Shown piece after piece: positions 24,609 through 31,902 of a stretch of DNA of 60,916 bases (position 1 is its first letter; every line of letters starts with the position of its first letter). The translations under genes and the position numbers were made by a program. The notes below the pieces were generated by a model, which had not been told where the DNA came from, did no database searches, and worked only from the letters and a program-made list of their open reading frames with translations. The stretch lies in assembly GCA_949289155.1 (NCBI GenBank), contig CASEMX010000012.1:1-60916 (forward strand), written 5' to 3'. This DNA is from an uncultured Parabacteroides sp. Lineage in GTDB: Bacteria; Bacteroidota; Bacteroidia; Bacteroidales; Tannerellaceae.

Positions 24609-25874
24609 ATGGAATTAAAAAGAGTAGTAGTAACAGGTCTTGGTGCTATTTCTCCTCTTGGTAATACCCTCGCAGAAACTTGGGAGGGTCTTATTAACGG
24701 AAGAAGTGGAGCAGGACCTATTACTCAGTTTGATGCATCAAAATTTAAGACGCAATTCGCCTGCGAGGTAAAGGATTTCGATCCGGCTCAGTATGTAGAT
24801 CGGAAAGAGGCTCGCAAGTGCGACCGTTATAGTTTGTTGGCCATCGGCGCAGCAAAACAAGCAATCGATGATGCAGCCATGGATTTGGACAACGAAGATA
24901 AGAACCGTATCGGTGTTATCTTTGCTGCCGGCATTGGTGGTATCAAGACATTCGAAGACGAAGTAATGGGATATACGAAAACGAAAGACACTATCGGTCC
25001 GAAGTTCAATCCGTTCTTCATTCCGAAGATGATTGCAGATATTGCAGCAGGCCATATCTCCATGATTTATGGTTTTCATGGACCGAATTTTGCGACAGTT
25101 TCAGCATGTGCTTCTTCAACAAATGCGATTGCTGATGCGTTCAACTATATCCGTTTAGGGAAAGCGAACGTGATCGTAACCGGTGGTGCGGAAGCTGCCA
25201 TCTCCGTAGCTGGAGTAGGAGGATTCAACTCCATGAATGCTTTGTCAACCCGCAACGATTCTCCGGAGACAGCGTCTCGTCCGTTTAGTGCAAGCCGTGA
25301 TGGGTTTGTAATGGGTGAAGGCGCAGCTTGCTTAGTCTTGGAAGAATTAGAACATGCCTTGGCAAGAGGAGCTAAGATTTACGCAGAGGTTGTAGGTGCA
25401 GGCATGTCAGCAGATGCATATCACTTGACCGCTTCTCATCCGGAAGGATTAGGTGCACGTTTGGTTATGCAGAATGCGTTGGAAGATGCAGAAATGAAAC
25501 CGGAAGACATCGATTACATCAACGTACACGGTACTTCTACTCCGGTGGGCGACATCTCTGAAGTAAAAGCTATCAAGGATGTATTCGGAGAATATGCTTA
25601 TAAATTGAACATCAGTTCGACAAAATCCATGACCGGTCACCTTTTAGGCGCTGCCGGCGCATTGGAAGCAATCGTTTGTGTGAAAGCCGTGGACGAAGAT
25701 ATCATTCCTCCGACGATTAACCACGCAGAAGGCGATGAAGACCCTGAAATCGATTATAAGCTCAACTTTACTTTCAACAAAGCACAGAAACGTATAGTCA
25801 ACGCTGCACTGTCTAATACGTTCGGCTTTGGAGGGCATAATGCAAGCGTTATCGTAAAAAAATTCGTAAAGTAA
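24609..25874 (+). CDS. fabF: Beta-ketoacyl-ACP synthase II
   Basis: Elongates acyl-ACP with malonyl-ACP. The 421-residue protein shows the active-site Cys in TVSACASSTNAIADAF, the first His in NVHGTSTPVGD and the second in STKSMTGHLLGAAG, with the C-terminal NTFGFGGHNASVIVKK. Length is standard for FabF rather than FabB. Its stop is separated from the GTG of rnc by one base, so the two are translationally coupled. Confidence 0.97.
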   Translation: MELKRVVVTGLGAISPLGNTLAETWEGLINGRSGAGPITQFDASKFKTQFACEVKDFDPAQYVDRKEARKCDRYSLLAIGAAKQAIDDAAMDLDNEDKNRIGVIFAAGIGGIKTFEDEVMGYTKTKDTIGPKFNPFFIPKMIADIAAGHISMIYGFHGPNFATVSACASSTNAIADAFNYIRLGKANVIVTGGAEAAISVAGVGGFNSMNALSTRNDSPETASRPFSASRDGFVMGEGAACLVLEELEHALARGAKIYAEVVGAGMSADAYHLTASHPEGLGARLVMQNALEDAEMKPEDIDYINVHGTSTPVGDISEVKAIKDVFGEYAYKLNISSTKSMTGHLLGAAGALEAIVCVKAVDEDIIPPTINHAEGDEDPEIDYKLNFTFNKAQKRIVNAALSNTFGFGGHNASVIVKKFVK

Positions 25875-25875
25875 C

Positions 25876-26841
25876 GTGTTATCACAGTTATACAGGAAAA
25901 TAAGGCTCCTTAGACATGTCGGCAAGGAGCCTTATTTGTCTATATATAAGATGATAGGCTTTTATCCGGATGACATCCGCCTATACAAGCAAGCGTTTCT
26001 GCACAAGTCTTCTTCAATGGAATGCGAAGAGGGCATGGGGCAAAACAACGAACGCTTGGAATTCTTGGGCGATGCCGTGCTAAGTGCGATTGTCGCAGAC
26101 ATCGTATATGAACACTTCCAAGATAAAAGCGAAGGTTTCTTGACGAATACGCGCTCTAAAATCGTTTCCCGCGAATCGATGAACTGGATGGCGAAGGAAT
26201 TGGGAATCGACCACATGTTGCGTTACTCCATCCACCATCCTTTTAACGAAAGCCATAACAGCAATATGCTGGGAAATGCATTGGAAGCATTAATTGGCGC
26301 CATTTATTTGGACCAAGGTTTTGAGGCTTGTTACAAGTTTATCAATGATGTTTTAATCAAAAAGTATATTGACATTGATAAACTCTCGGAGAAAGAGGTA
26401 AACTTCAAGTCTAATCTGATTGAATGGGCGCAAAAGAACAAATTGGACATTTCGTTTAATGTCATCGAATCTTTTATTGATGAACAGGGCAACCCGGTTT
26501 TCCAAACTGCCGTGGTATTGGGAGATACGACCGAGCAAATCGGTATCGGCATCGGATATTCCAAAAAAGAATCCCAACAGCACGCCGCACAAATGGCGAT
26601 GAAGAAAATCCGGACCGACAGAGCATTCCAACAATATATTATCAGCTTAAAGAAGAAACGCCGGCAGGCGGCAAAAGCTGCCAAGGCGGAAAACGAAACA
26701 ATTCCTTCAATGGAAAGCGCAAATACGCAAGAAAACGAAGTGCAGCAAATACCGACAGAAGAAATCCTTGTGGTTACGGAGATTTCCACGCCACAAAGCC
26801 CCACCACTCCAAGCCCGCAAACGGAAAAGGCATTGGAATAA
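25876..26841 (+). CDS. rnc: Ribonuclease III
   Basis: Double-strand RNA endonuclease for rRNA and mRNA processing. The catalytic domain has the signature NNERLEFLGDAVL (about 56-68) and the later catalytic Glu in GNALEALIGAIYLD. A dsRNA-binding domain follows (about 175-250, ending KKESQQHAAQMAMKKI). About 65 extra residues follow: a basic KKKRRQAAKAAKA stretch and an acidic, Pro/Thr-rich end absent from E. coli RNase III. The start is GTG 25876, one base after the fabF stop; it gives the N-terminal extension usual in Bacteroidales. A bidirectional terminator follows. Confidence 0.95.
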   Translation: MLSQLYRKIRLLRHVGKEPYLSIYKMIGFYPDDIRLYKQAFLHKSSSMECEEGMGQNNERLEFLGDAVLSAIVADIVYEHFQDKSEGFLTNTRSKIVSRESMNWMAKELGIDHMLRYSIHHPFNESHNSNMLGNALEALIGAIYLDQGFEACYKFINDVLIKKYIDIDKLSEKEVNFKSNLIEWAQKNKLDISFNVIESFIDEQGNPVFQTAVVLGDTTEQIGIGIGYSKKESQQHAAQMAMKKIRTDRAFQQYIISLKKKRRQAAKAAKAENETIPSMESANTQENEVQQIPTEEILVVTEISTPQSPTTPSPQTEKALE

Positions 26842-26844
26842 AAC

Positions 26845-26906
26845 AAAAAAGCCCGGAAACCGGACTATCCCTCGCGGGGGAACCATCCGTTTCCGGGCCT
26901 TTTTTA
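26845..26906. terminator. Bidirectional terminator between rnc and hsp20
   Basis: GCCCGGAAAC and GTTTCCGGGC form a 10-bp stem with an inner TCCC/GGGA stem; A6 precedes and T6 follows, so both strands end in a U-run. It lies between convergent genes. Confidence 0.9.
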
Positions 26907-26925
26907 TTATCGGACCCAAGAGTGA

Positions 26926-27357
26926 TTATTTGATATCAATATGTCTCTCTGCCTTCTTGACCTCTTGCGGAGTGACTTTAGGCAAGTCAATCGTCAAAAC
27001 GCCATGCTCTACGCTGGCAGAAATACCCTCTTTGTTGACATCATCCGGCAAAATCATTGTCTGCTGGAATTTAGAATAAGAGAACTCGCGGCGCAAATAA
27101 CGTCCGTTGTGCTTATTCTCCTCTTTATTCTCCGATTTCTTCTCCATTGAAATAACCAAGTTATTATCTTCATCCAATTTGATGGTGAAATCTTCCTTGC
27201 TCATTCCCGGAGCAGCTACTTCTACACGATAATCTTTTTCATTTTCGATGACATTGATGGCCGGAGCGGTTGCATTGGCTCTCTCCATCCAGTCGTTATC
27301 AAAGAAGTCATTGAAAATACTCGGTAACCAATTTTGATTTCTTCTCATCGGTGTCAT
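26926..27357 (-). CDS. Hsp20/alpha-crystallin small heat-shock protein
   Basis: ATP-independent chaperone that holds unfolded proteins. The 143-residue protein has an N-terminal WLPSIFNDFFD segment, an alpha-crystallin domain (about 30-125) with the conserved GVLTIDLPK motif (about 118-126), and a short C-terminal tail lacking a clear I-x-I. A good Shine-Dalgarno (GGAGATAAAG) precedes ATG 27357. No normal TAnnTTTG element is evident; a sigma-54-like site at 27446-27462 is the best-looking promoter. Monocistronic. Confidence 0.93.
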   Translation of the reverse strand: MTPMRRNQNWLPSIFNDFFDNDWMERANATAPAINVIENEKDYRVEVAAPGMSKEDFTIKLDEDNNLVISMEKKSENKEENKHNGRYLRREFSYSKFQQTMILPDDVNKEGISASVEHGVLTIDLPKVTPQEVKKAERHIDIK

Positions 27358-27445
27358 AATCTTTATCTCCTATCTTAAATTGTTATTATTCAAATTCTTT
27401 CTGAATCTCTTCCGCCCTTCGGCTTCCGAAGTTCACCTATCATTC

Positions 27446-27462
27446 TACAAATCGCGTGCCAA
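27446..27462 (-). promoter_or_regulatory. Sigma-54-like promoter upstream of hsp20
   Basis: On the minus strand TTGGCACGCGATTTGTA matches YTGGCACG-N4-TTGCW except GT in place of GC at -12; the GG to GT spacing is the required 10 bp. It would give a leader of about 80 nt. Confidence 0.35.
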
Positions 27463-27637
27463 CAATCATCGCTCCGCAATTCTTTTCTTTCTTCTGCCAA
27501 ATAGCACCCAGCACTGACATTATGTTATCAAAATAGACACATTGTCGCGTTTTATTCAACCTTATTAAAGAAATACAAACAATATTCATACAGAAAAGCA
27601 GCAATTTGTTTTTATCTCTCTAAGAAAAGGTCGGAAA

Positions 27638-28010
27638 TAGCTCCAAAATCATTTTATGATACAAGAACAGTCGGAGAAATACAATCAAAATAGTTTGATT
27701 ACGAAAAAACGTTCAGAGAAATGATTCCAAAATATCTTTATTAACGAAAACGATTGAGGAAATGCTTCCCCACAATTTTGATTGTAAAAAAACGTTTAGA
27801 GAAATGATTCCAAAAAACTTTTATTACATTTCCGAGGCTCCGGAAACGTTTTCCCACTATTGGGATTTCATTTCCGAAGGTTCGGAAACATTTTCCCACT
27901 GTTGGGATTTTATTTCTGAAGGTTCGGAAATGATTTCCCACTTTGGGGAGCCTATTTTCGATGCTTTGGAACTGCCTCCTAACTGTTGGGATGTATTTTC
28001 CCGAAAAGTT
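27638..28010. repeat. 41/42-bp composite tandem array, about 10 units
   Basis: The left part has GAGAAATGATTCC-like units at about 27638, 27680, 27721, 27762 and 27804. The right part changes to TTCCGAAGGTTCGGAA-type units at 27830, 27872, 27914, 27956 and about 27998. The period of 41-42 bp is kept in both parts although the sequence changes. TTCCGA/TCGGAA forms a hairpin in the right half, with TTTCCCACTGTTGGGA spacers. It fills the gap between the divergent hsp20 and ychF genes. Confidence 0.88.
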
Positions 28011-28127
28011 CGGAGAAAAACCGGCATTTTTCGGGAAACAGCCCGCATTTTTTCGGAATAACGAAGGGGCGGTTCCGGAAATTCATTTCATTTTCAAAAA
28101 GAGCAACGAAAATCCTCGGTTTTTCAG

Positions 28128-28135
28128 TACCTTTG
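28128..28135 (+). promoter_or_regulatory. TACCTTTG promoter element of ychF
   Basis: Exact TAnnTTTG match about 40 bp before ATG 28176. Confidence 0.65.
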
Positions 28136-28175
28136 CGGCATTAAACGAAATAAATTCAACCAATAATTATAACTT

Positions 28176-29279
28176 ATGGCATTACAGTGTGGCATCGTAG
28201 GGCTTCCAAACGTCGGAAAATCTACACTTTTCAACTGTTTATCTAACGCAAAGGCGCAGTCGGCGAACTTCCCCTTCTGCACTATCGAACCGAACGTCGG
28301 GGTGATTACCGTTCCGGATGAACGGCTGAATAAATTAGCAGAAATTGAACATCCCCAGCGCGTTATCCCGACAACCGTAGAGATTGTCGATATCGCCGGA
28401 CTGGTAAAAGGAGCCAGCAAAGGCGAGGGATTAGGCAATAAATTCCTTGCCAATATCCGCGAGACAGACGCTATCCTGCACGTACTGCGTTGTTTTGACG
28501 ACGGAAACATCGTGCATGTCGATGGGAGCGTCAATCCGGTGCGCGACAAAGAAATTATCGATATGGAACTTCAGATGAAAGACCTCGAAACGGTAGACAG
28601 CCGCATCGCAAAGGTGCAGAAACAGGCGCAAACCGGCGGCGACAAGCAGGCAAAGATTGCTTATGAAGTCTTATGCAAATACAAAGCCGCATTAGAGCAG
28701 GGGAAGAGCGCACGTACCGTCAGCTTCGAGACCAAAGAGGAGGAGAAAGTGGCGCACGATTTGTTCCTCTTGACCAACAAACCGGTGCTGTATGTCTGCA
28801 ACGTCGATGAAGCCAGCGCCGTGACGGGCAATCATTACGTGGACGAAGTCCGCGAGGCAGTAAAAGAGGAGAACGCTGAAATTTTGGTGGTAGCTGCCAA
28901 AATCGAAAGCGAAATCGCAGAACTGGAAACTTATGAGGAACGCCAAATGTTCCTGCAGGAAATCGGACTGGAGGAATCGGGCGTAAACCGCTTGATTAAG
29001 GCGGCTTACAAACTGCTGAACCTGCAAACCTTCTTGACTGCCGGTCCGGATGAAGTGCGGGCATGGACCTTCCATAAGGGATGGAAAGCTCCGCAATGCG
29101 CCGGGGTTATCCATACAGATTTTGAAAAGGGATTCATCCGTGCGGAGGTTATCAAATATGATGATTATATCGCTTACGGCTCGGAGACAGCCGTCAAAGA
29201 GGCGGGAAAGATGAGCGTAGAGGGCAAGGAATATGTCGTACAGGATGGCGACATCATGCACTTCCGCTTTAATGTCTGA
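28176..29279 (+). CDS. ychF: Ribosome-associated ATPase YchF (OLA1 type)
   Basis: A TRAFAC GTPase-fold protein that prefers ATP and interacts with ribosomes. The 367-residue protein has the P-loop [12 protein letters not shown] (9-20), the switch region and [20 protein letters not shown], and a C-terminal TGS-like domain (about 280-367, with [30 protein letters not shown]). NKP-type specificity ([13 protein letters not shown]) fits ATP use, as in OLA1. Own promoter and a strong terminator 30 bp after the stop; monocistronic. Confidence 0.96.
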   Translation: MALQCGIVGLPNVGKSTLFNCLSNAKAQSANFPFCTIEPNVGVITVPDERLNKLAEIEHPQRVIPTTVEIVDIAGLVKGASKGEGLGNKFLANIRETDAILHVLRCFDDGNIVHVDGSVNPVRDKEIIDMELQMKDLETVDSRIAKVQKQAQTGGDKQAKIAYEVLCKYKAALEQGKSARTVSFETKEEEKVAHDLFLLTNKPVLYVCNVDEASAVTGNHYVDEVREAVKEENAEILVVAAKIESEIAELETYEERQMFLQEIGLEESGVNRLIKAAYKLLNLQTFLTAGPDEVRAWTFHKGWKAPQCAGVIHTDFEKGFIRAEVIKYDDYIAYGSETAVKEAGKMSVEGKEYVVQDGDIMHFRFNV

Positions 29280-29310
29280 AAAGAGAACAGGCGGAATAAT
29301 TCCCTAAGAA

Positions 29311-29360
29311 GAAAGGAGACACAAGCAAGGCAGGACCTTGACATTGTGTCTCCTTTTTTA
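29311..29360 (+). terminator. Terminator after ychF
   Basis: GGAGACACAA pairs with TTGTGTCTCC (10 bp), with an inner CAAGG/CCTTG stem and a T6 run. The preceding A-richness may let it also serve the S46 peptidase from the other side. Confidence 0.88.
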
Positions 29361-29373
29361 TGGGAGGAATAAA

Positions 29374-31515
29374 TTAGCGCACTAATTTCAATTCCTCAAT
29401 CAAGCGCGGGCATTTGCCCCATTTGTCAATCATAAAGAGTACCGCGCGGATATCTACGCCGATACAACGCTGCAGTTCCGGTTCGAAAGCGATATCACCG
29501 CTCATCGCCTCCCAGTTGCCGTCGAATGCCAATCCGATTAAGCGGGCATTCTTGTCGAAGATAGGACTTCCTGAGTTTCCTCCGGTGATATCATTGTTCG
29601 TCAGGAAGCAAAGCTGCAGGTCTCCGTCAGCATTCGCATACTGACCGAAATCCCGATTACGGACAAGGTCCAAGATTTCCGGCTGAACCCAGAACTCATC
29701 GCTGGTCGGGTCCTCTTTTTCAAGGATTCCCTTCTCTGTCGTATAATAATTATACCACGCCGCATCATACGGACGGTAACCGCCGATGCTTCCGTAGCTC
29801 ATACGCATCGTAAAATTCGCATCCGAATAGAAAGTTTTCTCCGGTTGCATCTCCATCAGACCGGCAAGGAACAGACGCTCTCCCTTGGCGATTTTATCGG
29901 AAGCATCATTCAATTGCTGGCGAAGGTCGAGCAATGCGACAAACGAAGAGAGACTCAATTCAAACGCCGGGTCTTTCTTCAGCTTGGCATTCTTCTTCGG
30001 GTCGGAAATCAGCTTCACGATATTATCATACGAGAGCAATTTGGTTTTCTTGAAGACATCTGCCGCATATTTCTTATAATCGCCTTTATATTTCTTATTG
30101 ATTTTAGCGAATACATCCGGTTGATATTGGGCAGGGATGCGTTTGTTAGCTACCTCCATCATCGCTGCAAGGACCTTTTCATCCAGTGTCGGTTCATAAT
30201 CCTTGAAGAAGGGCTGGATTCGGTCTTCCAAGAAGATACGGCGCTCTTCATCGGTAGAACCTTCCGGGTCGAAACTATTGACCATTCGCGCCAAGCCGAC
30301 GATTTCCGTGCCGCGTTCCAATGATTCCATCAGGTAGGTCAATGCCTTATACGCTTCATTCGAGGAGGTATATCCCTCTTCCAACAGCGTAAGCACTTCG
30401 CCATATTTTGCTTTGCGATTTGCATCTTGTGCCACCCATGCGGCAAATTCTTTCTCCAAGGCCTGTTTGCGGGCAATCACGTCGAGCCGCGCCAAGCCCT
30501 TGTTCATTCCGATAGAGTTCTTCCAGTAATTCGAGCTGCCGGCATACTTAGAAGCATATTTAATCCGTACCGCATCGCTTGCCAACATCGCTTCCTTCCA
30601 AATATCCTGTTTGATGCCACGTACCTCGATGCGCGGAACATTTTCACTCTCGATGCGCTGCTGTACGCCCCATGAGCAAAGATAACGGCTCGTGCTGCCG
30701 GGGAATCCGATGGTCATTCCGTAATCTTTTTCCTGATATCCCTGAAGAGATACCTCTGCGACATACTTCGGCTGGTAGGGTTTGTTGTCTTTGCTGTATT
30801 CTGCCGGTTCATTATTGGCATTCGCATACACACGGAAGACAGAAAAGTCAATCGTATGGCGCGGCCACATCCAGTTATCGGTATCGCCGCCGAACTTACC
30901 CATCGACGAAGGCGGAGCAAATACCATGCGGACATCGCGGAATACATTATATACAATCAAATAATACTTATTATCCGAATAGAAAGGCACTACCTGCGCA
31001 GCCTTGAATTCGTTCGTTCCAACAGAATCACACAACACCGTACCAATCGAATCGGCTGCCATCAGACGCTTATACTCGTCGTCAATTCCGTCTATCTCAC
31101 CGATGATACGGTCGGTCACATCGATAGTTTCACTCAGATAACGCACCGTCAGTCCCGGAACCGGCAGCTCCTCTTCTTTCGACTGCGATACGAATCCATC
31201 TTTCAGGTAATCATGCTCAACGCTGCTTAATTGCTGAATCGAGCCATAGCCGCAATGGTGGTTGGTGAAAATCAATCCTTCGTCCGATACGGTAATCCCC
31301 GTACATCCTCCACCAAAAATAACCACTGCATTCGCCAAACACGGGTCGGTCTCGCTATACAGCTGTTCATACGAAGGAGTGAATCCCAGCTCCTTCATCC
31401 TCGCTAAGTTTTGCTTGTTCAATTCTTTAAGCACCCACATACCTTCGTCGGCATACATCTGGCCTAAAGACAAAGCGAGCAGCAAAACACTCCAAATCTG
31501 CTTTTTAAAACTCAT
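29374..31515 (-). CDS. dpp7: S46 dipeptidyl-peptidase, DPP7 type
   Basis: Exported serine peptidase that removes dipeptides from peptide N-termini. The 713-residue protein starts with a signal peptide (to about residue 22). The chymotrypsin-fold triad is His87 in TNHHC, Asp223 in RHTIDF and Ser648 in GGNSGSP. The residue 18 after the catalytic Ser is Gly666 (FDGNWE); in the related DPP11 this position is Arg, which selects acidic P1 residues. Gly therefore predicts DPP7-like preference for hydrophobic P1. The helical cap lies between about 280 and 560. It has its own TACATTTG promoter, and the polA-linked repeat array is upstream. Confidence 0.93.
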   Translation of the reverse strand: MSFKKQIWSVLLLALSLGQMYADEGMWVLKELNKQNLARMKELGFTPSYEQLYSETDPCLANAVVIFGGGCTGITVSDEGLIFTNHHCGYGSIQQLSSVEHDYLKDGFVSQSKEEELPVPGLTVRYLSETIDVTDRIIGEIDGIDDEYKRLMAADSIGTVLCDSVGTNEFKAAQVVPFYSDNKYYLIVYNVFRDVRMVFAPPSSMGKFGGDTDNWMWPRHTIDFSVFRVYANANNEPAEYSKDNKPYQPKYVAEVSLQGYQEKDYGMTIGFPGSTSRYLCSWGVQQRIESENVPRIEVRGIKQDIWKEAMLASDAVRIKYASKYAGSSNYWKNSIGMNKGLARLDVIARKQALEKEFAAWVAQDANRKAKYGEVLTLLEEGYTSSNEAYKALTYLMESLERGTEIVGLARMVNSFDPEGSTDEERRIFLEDRIQPFFKDYEPTLDEKVLAAMMEVANKRIPAQYQPDVFAKINKKYKGDYKKYAADVFKKTKLLSYDNIVKLISDPKKNAKLKKDPAFELSLSSFVALLDLRQQLNDASDKIAKGERLFLAGLMEMQPEKTFYSDANFTMRMSYGSIGGYRPYDAAWYNYYTTEKGILEKEDPTSDEFWVQPEILDLVRNRDFGQYANADGDLQLCFLTNNDITGGNSGSPIFDKNARLIGLAFDGNWEAMSGDIAFEPELQRCIGVDIRAVLFMIDKWGKCPRLIEELKLVR

Positions 31516-31552
31516 TTGTTTATTATTTAAAGATTATTAATTAGACTGGTTG

Positions 31553-31560
31553 CAAATGTA
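31553..31560 (-). promoter_or_regulatory. TACATTTG promoter element of dpp7
   Basis: TAnnTTTG match on the minus strand, 38 bp upstream of ATG 31515. Confidence 0.6.
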
Positions 31561-31625
31561 CGATTTTTTTACCGAAATGCCACCCTATCATTTCGCCTAT
31601 TCTTCTGTCCTACTCCGGGAAAACC

Positions 31626-31900
31626 TACGAAAAGCTGCCCAGATTTCAGGCTCGTTTATGTAACGCTACGAAAAGCCGCCCAGTTTTCAGGCTCGTTTAT
31701 GTAACGCTACAAAAAGCCGCCCAGTTTTCAGGCTCGTTTATGTAACGTTACGAAAAGCCGCCCAGTTTTCAGGCTCGTTTATGTAACGCTACGAAAAGCT
31801 GCCCAGTTTCTAGGCTCGTTTATGTAACGCTACGAAAAGCCGCCCAGTTTTCAGGCACGTTTATGTAACGCTACAAAAAGCTCCCTAAAAATTAGGCTTG
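31626..31900. repeat. 41-bp tandem array, 7 units (family shared with 57.7 kb)
   Basis: TACGAAAAGCCGCCCAG-like units start at 31626, 31667, 31708, 31749, 31790, 31831 and 31872, an exact 41-bp period. AGCC pairs weakly with GGCT across CGCCCAGTTTTCA. The array begins right after the polA stop (31903, minus strand) and ends before the dpp7 promoter. Confidence 0.95.
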
Positions 31901-31902
31901 TT

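Noticed and set aside
29374-31515. DPP11 (acidic P1) assignment
   Set aside because: The specificity position is Gly, not Arg.
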